Assembly (NCBI GenBank): GCA_027073875.1
Contig: JALTEO010000403.1
Coordinates: 1 to 16,366, forward strand
Length of the DNA stretch: 16,366 nt
Direction of reading: 5' to 3'
Origin: Bacteroidales bacterium
Lineage (GTDB): Bacteria; Bacteroidota; Bacteroidia; Bacteroidales; JALTDM01
Shown here: positions 13,988 through 16,366 of the stretch, in pieces
Numbering within the stretch: the first letter of the stretch is position 1
Layout of the letters: every line of letters begins with the position of its first letter
The notes under the pieces: generated by a model
The model's database searches: none
Told to the model about the DNA's origin: nothing
The model's input: only the letters and a program-made list of their open reading frames with translations
Translations under genes and position numbers: made by a program

Positions 13988-16156
13988 CTATTTTATTAAA
14001 TTCATTTCAGAAATCAAGTTGTGTGCACCGGCATATTTATCAATAATAAACAGCACATAACGGATATCCACATCAATACATTTTTGTAATTTATTATCAA
14101 AAGAAATATCACCACTCATAGCTTCCCAGTTGCCATCAAAGGCAATACCGATAACTTGTCCTTCGCCATTCATTACTACACTACCGGAGTTGCCACCTGT
14201 AATATCGTTATTGGTCGTAAAACAAACATGCATTGTTCCATCAGCATCGGCATATTGTCCGTAGTCTTTTTGTTGATAAAGTTCTTTTAACCGTTTAGGA
14301 ACAATAAACTCATCATTGTTTGGGTCTTCTTTTTCCATAACCCCTTTCAGTGTTGTGAAATAATTGTAATGTACAGCATCTCTCGGGAAATAATCACCTA
14401 CATTCCCATAAGTCAGCCGGATGGTAGAATTAGCATCAGGGTAAAATAATTTATTCGGTTGCATTTTCATCAGACCATCCATAAATAATCGTTCCGCTTT
14501 GGTATATTGATCATCATCGCTACCCGAAAGTTCAAAATATAAGTTGATAACTTGATTCATCATTTTAAAAGCCATATCATTATCAAGCACTTTTGCTGTT
14601 GGATTATCAAGAAATTTCATAAAGCGGGTAGAATCAGGGAAAATAGATTTTTTAAATAAAACTTCCGTAAATTTTTGGAAATTACCTTTGTACTTTTTCT
14701 TAACTACTGTCTTGAAAATTTCAGGTTGATATTCATCATCAATCGTATTGTAATACATCTGTGATAAAGCGGCAAAGATTTTTTTGTCGGTTGGTTCATT
14801 ATAATTTTTATAGAATTCACGGGCTTTTACTTTAATCTCTTTTGTCATCTCACCAATTAGTTCTTTGTTGTCAGGTGAGTTCTTTAAGACTCTTTCAAAC
14901 CGGTAAAGCTGTGCGGGGAACATGATTATTTCACCTCCCTGAAGTAATGCCTCCAATAGGTAGGTGTAAGACAAAGCATGTTTTTCGTTTTTGCTGTAAT
15001 AGTCAGCAATGGTATCTAGGGCAGCTCCGTATTTCTTTTTACGGGCAGGGTCTTGATTAGCCCATTCTTGAAATCGTTTTTCAATTTCCTGTTTTTGTCC
15101 CAGCACATCGCGTTGAACAAGAGCTTTGCTTTGTCCTATAAAATATTTCCAATAGTTGGCTGTCTGTGCATATTTTGATGCATATTGAATATGAATTTTC
15201 GGGTCGCTATCCATAGCTTCTTTCATCAAAGCTAATTTTTTATCACGAATAGCTATTGTAGCCGGATTTGTAACATTAAGTGCTTGTTTTATTCCCCATG
15301 ATGTCAAGTAACGGTCTGTAGATCCGGGATATCCCATTACCATAGCAAAATCACCTTTTTTCTCGCCTTTCAAAGATATTGGCAATGGATGTTTCGGTTT
15401 TAGGGGCACATTATCTTTTGAGAATTTTGCAGGTTTTCCGTCAGGACCGGTATAAACGCGAAAGATAGAAAAATCACCTGTATGGCGGGGCCACATCCAG
15501 TTGTCGGTATCACCACCAAATTTTCCAACGGCAGATGGAGGGGCACCTACAAGCCGGATATCTTTATAGGTAATATATACAAATAGGAAAAACTGGTTAC
15601 CTTTAAACATTGGTTTAACATCGGCACCATAGTCAGTTCCTTTTTTAGCTTCTTTCTCCAAAGTCTTTGATATTTTTTGAATGGCAGCTTTTCTGTCGGA
15701 TTCGCTCATCGTGTCATTCAAAACAGCTAACACTTTATTTGTAACATCTTCCATCCTAACAAGATAAGAAATTGTCATACCGTCAACAGGTAGTTCTTGA
15801 TCCATCTTGTAAGCCCAAAAACCATCTTTCAGGTAATCATGTTCAATGGTGCTATGCGATTGTATAGCTTCATATCCGCAGTGATGATTTGTAAAAACCA
15901 ATCCTTTGCCGGAAACAATTTCGCTGGAACAGAAAAATCCAAAGGGATATTGCTCATTTCCCAGTCCGCCGATAGCATCTTTAATGCTGGAATGGTTAAT
16001 ACTGTAAATGTCTTCCGGCGTGAGTTTAAAACCCTGTGCCTTCATCTGTTCGTAGTTTTTTCCTATTAAAGAAAGTAACCACATGCCTTCGTCGGCAAAT
16101 GACTGGCTGAAAAACAGCGTAATAGTCAAAAAGAAAATAAAAAATCGTTTTATCAT
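13988..16156 (-). CDS. S46 family dipeptidyl-peptidase, DPP7-like
   Basis: A 722-residue serine exopeptidase predicted to release dipeptides from oligopeptide N-termini in the periplasm, feeding amino-acid catabolism. The signal peptide ends at SFA (residue 21), exposing DEGMWLL, the usual mature start of S46 enzymes. The chymotrypsin-like triad is visible: His92 in TNHHCGY, Asp228 in WMWPRHTGDFS and Ser657 in TGGNSGS. The spacing matches Porphyromonas DPP7 (His89, Asp225, Ser648) closely. Eighteen residues after the serine is Gly675 (FDGNWEAMSGD). This is the position that is Gly in DPP7-type enzymes, which prefer hydrophobic or broad P1 residues, and Arg in the Asp/Glu-specific DPP11. Full family length, and no T9SS sorting domain, so periplasmic rather than surface. 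It is a single-gene unit with its own promoter and terminator, divergent from the next gene. Family very secure; specificity inferred. Confidence 0.95.
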   Translation of the reverse strand: MIKRFFIFFLTITLFFSQSFADEGMWLLSLIGKNYEQMKAQGFKLTPEDIYSINHSSIKDAIGGLGNEQYPFGFFCSSEIVSGKGLVFTNHHCGYEAIQSHSTIEHDYLKDGFWAYKMDQELPVDGMTISYLVRMEDVTNKVLAVLNDTMSESDRKAAIQKISKTLEKEAKKGTDYGADVKPMFKGNQFFLFVYITYKDIRLVGAPPSAVGKFGGDTDNWMWPRHTGDFSIFRVYTGPDGKPAKFSKDNVPLKPKHPLPISLKGEKKGDFAMVMGYPGSTDRYLTSWGIKQALNVTNPATIAIRDKKLALMKEAMDSDPKIHIQYASKYAQTANYWKYFIGQSKALVQRDVLGQKQEIEKRFQEWANQDPARKKKYGAALDTIADYYSKNEKHALSYTYLLEALLQGGEIIMFPAQLYRFERVLKNSPDNKELIGEMTKEIKVKAREFYKNYNEPTDKKIFAALSQMYYNTIDDEYQPEIFKTVVKKKYKGNFQKFTEVLFKKSIFPDSTRFMKFLDNPTAKVLDNDMAFKMMNQVINLYFELSGSDDDQYTKAERLFMDGLMKMQPNKLFYPDANSTIRLTYGNVGDYFPRDAVHYNYFTTLKGVMEKEDPNNDEFIVPKRLKELYQQKDYGQYADADGTMHVCFTTNNDITGGNSGSVVMNGEGQVIGIAFDGNWEAMSGDISFDNKLQKCIDVDIRYVLFIIDKYAGAHNLISEMNLIK

Positions 16157-16181
16157 GATGATTATTTTTTTAAATATGCCG

Positions 16182-16215
16182 TAAAAGTAATTATTTTCTT
16201 TTTTTTACAGCCAAA
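16182..16215 (-). promoter_or_regulatory. Promoter of the S46 peptidase gene
   Basis: On the minus strand TTTG (16212-16215) is followed by 22 bases and TACTTTTA (16182-16189), one mismatch from TAnnTTTG. The predicted start near 16175 leaves a leader of about 20 bases before the ATG at 16156. The spacer is slightly longer than the usual 19-21. Confidence 0.45.
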
Positions 16216-16230
16216 GTCTCAACAATAAAT

Positions 16231-16238
16231 TAAATTTG
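16231..16238 (+). promoter_or_regulatory. -7 element for the right-edge gene
   Basis: TAAATTTG is an exact TAnnTTTG match, giving a leader of about 24 bases before the ATG at 16266. No -33 TTG was seen. It lies back to back with the peptidase promoter in a 109-base divergent spacer. Confidence 0.4.
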
Positions 16239-16265
16239 TCGGAAAGATTTAAAAACATATTTGTA

Positions 16266-16366
16266 ATGGCAAAAGAGAAACTATCGTACCAAAAAGCTCA
16301 AGATGAAAACCAAGACACTATTTATCAGATTGAAACTAAAGATATACCTGTTGACGAATCGACAAA
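16266..16366 (+). CDS. xseB: Probable exodeoxyribonuclease VII small subunit, 5' part only
   Basis: An open frame from ATG at 16266 runs off the right edge after 33 complete codons. The visible N-terminus (MAKEKLSYQKAQDEN, then IYQIETKDIPVDES) fits the pattern of the small subunit of exonuclease VII: LSYxxAxxExxxIxxxIExxxIPVDE, a short helical hairpin that binds the XseA catalytic subunit. Full-length members are only about 60-85 residues, so roughly half is seen. No signal peptide, consistent with a cytosolic protein. The call rests on a short stretch; the expected partner xseA would lie nearby outside the window. Confidence 0.6.
   Translation, partial: MAKEKLSYQKAQDENQDTIYQIETKDIPVDEST

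Overview
The window comes from an AT-rich member of the Bacteroidota, most likely a free-living Bacteroidales or Marinilabiliales type (the lineage is an inference). Three kinds of evidence support the phylum: type IX secretion system (T9SS) cargo with PKD and SprB repeats and type B C-terminal sorting domains; PorP/SprF-like and PorE/OmpA-like proteins; and an S46 dipeptidyl-peptidase. The promoters also fit the Bacteroidota form (TTG, about 19-22 bases, TAnnTTTG), and start codons lack clear Shine-Dalgarno sites.

Layout. Positions 1-89 hold a promoter that reads off the left edge. Positions 90-4481 (minus) encode a giant secreted PKD-repeat protein ending in a canonical type B sorting domain. 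Divergent from it across about 83 bases is a two-gene operon: a PorP/SprF-like outer-membrane protein (4565-5590), overlapped by a PorE-like TPR/PD40/CRD/OmpA protein (5577-7802). A 313-base gap follows. Next is a Lys/Asn-rich open frame (8116-9006) that keeps the outline of one PKD domain plus a type B sorting domain but has lost the signal peptide and the key motifs. Just 21 bases later begins a second giant cargo (9028-13350): CUB-like, PKD, stand-alone P-domain, seven SprB repeats, two PKD domains and a variant type B sorting domain. It ends at a strong intrinsic terminator. Positions 13399-13941 are non-coding and full of inverted repeats, probably one or more decayed non-autonomous mobile elements. 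A minus-strand S46 dipeptidyl-peptidase (13988-16156) has its own terminator and promoter. At the right edge is the start of a probable exodeoxyribonuclease VII small subunit gene.

How the genes may work together. Type B T9SS cargo such as SprB is known to depend on PorP/SprF-family outer-membrane partners, and PorE-type proteins tie the T9SS to peptidoglycan. The left 13.4 kb therefore reads as a cargo-plus-translocon-accessory locus: two large surface adhesin-like proteins, their likely secretion partner and a peptidoglycan anchor. No core T9SS genes (porK, porL, porM, porN, sov) lie in the window. The S46 peptidase has no sorting domain and is probably an unrelated periplasmic peptide-catabolism gene.
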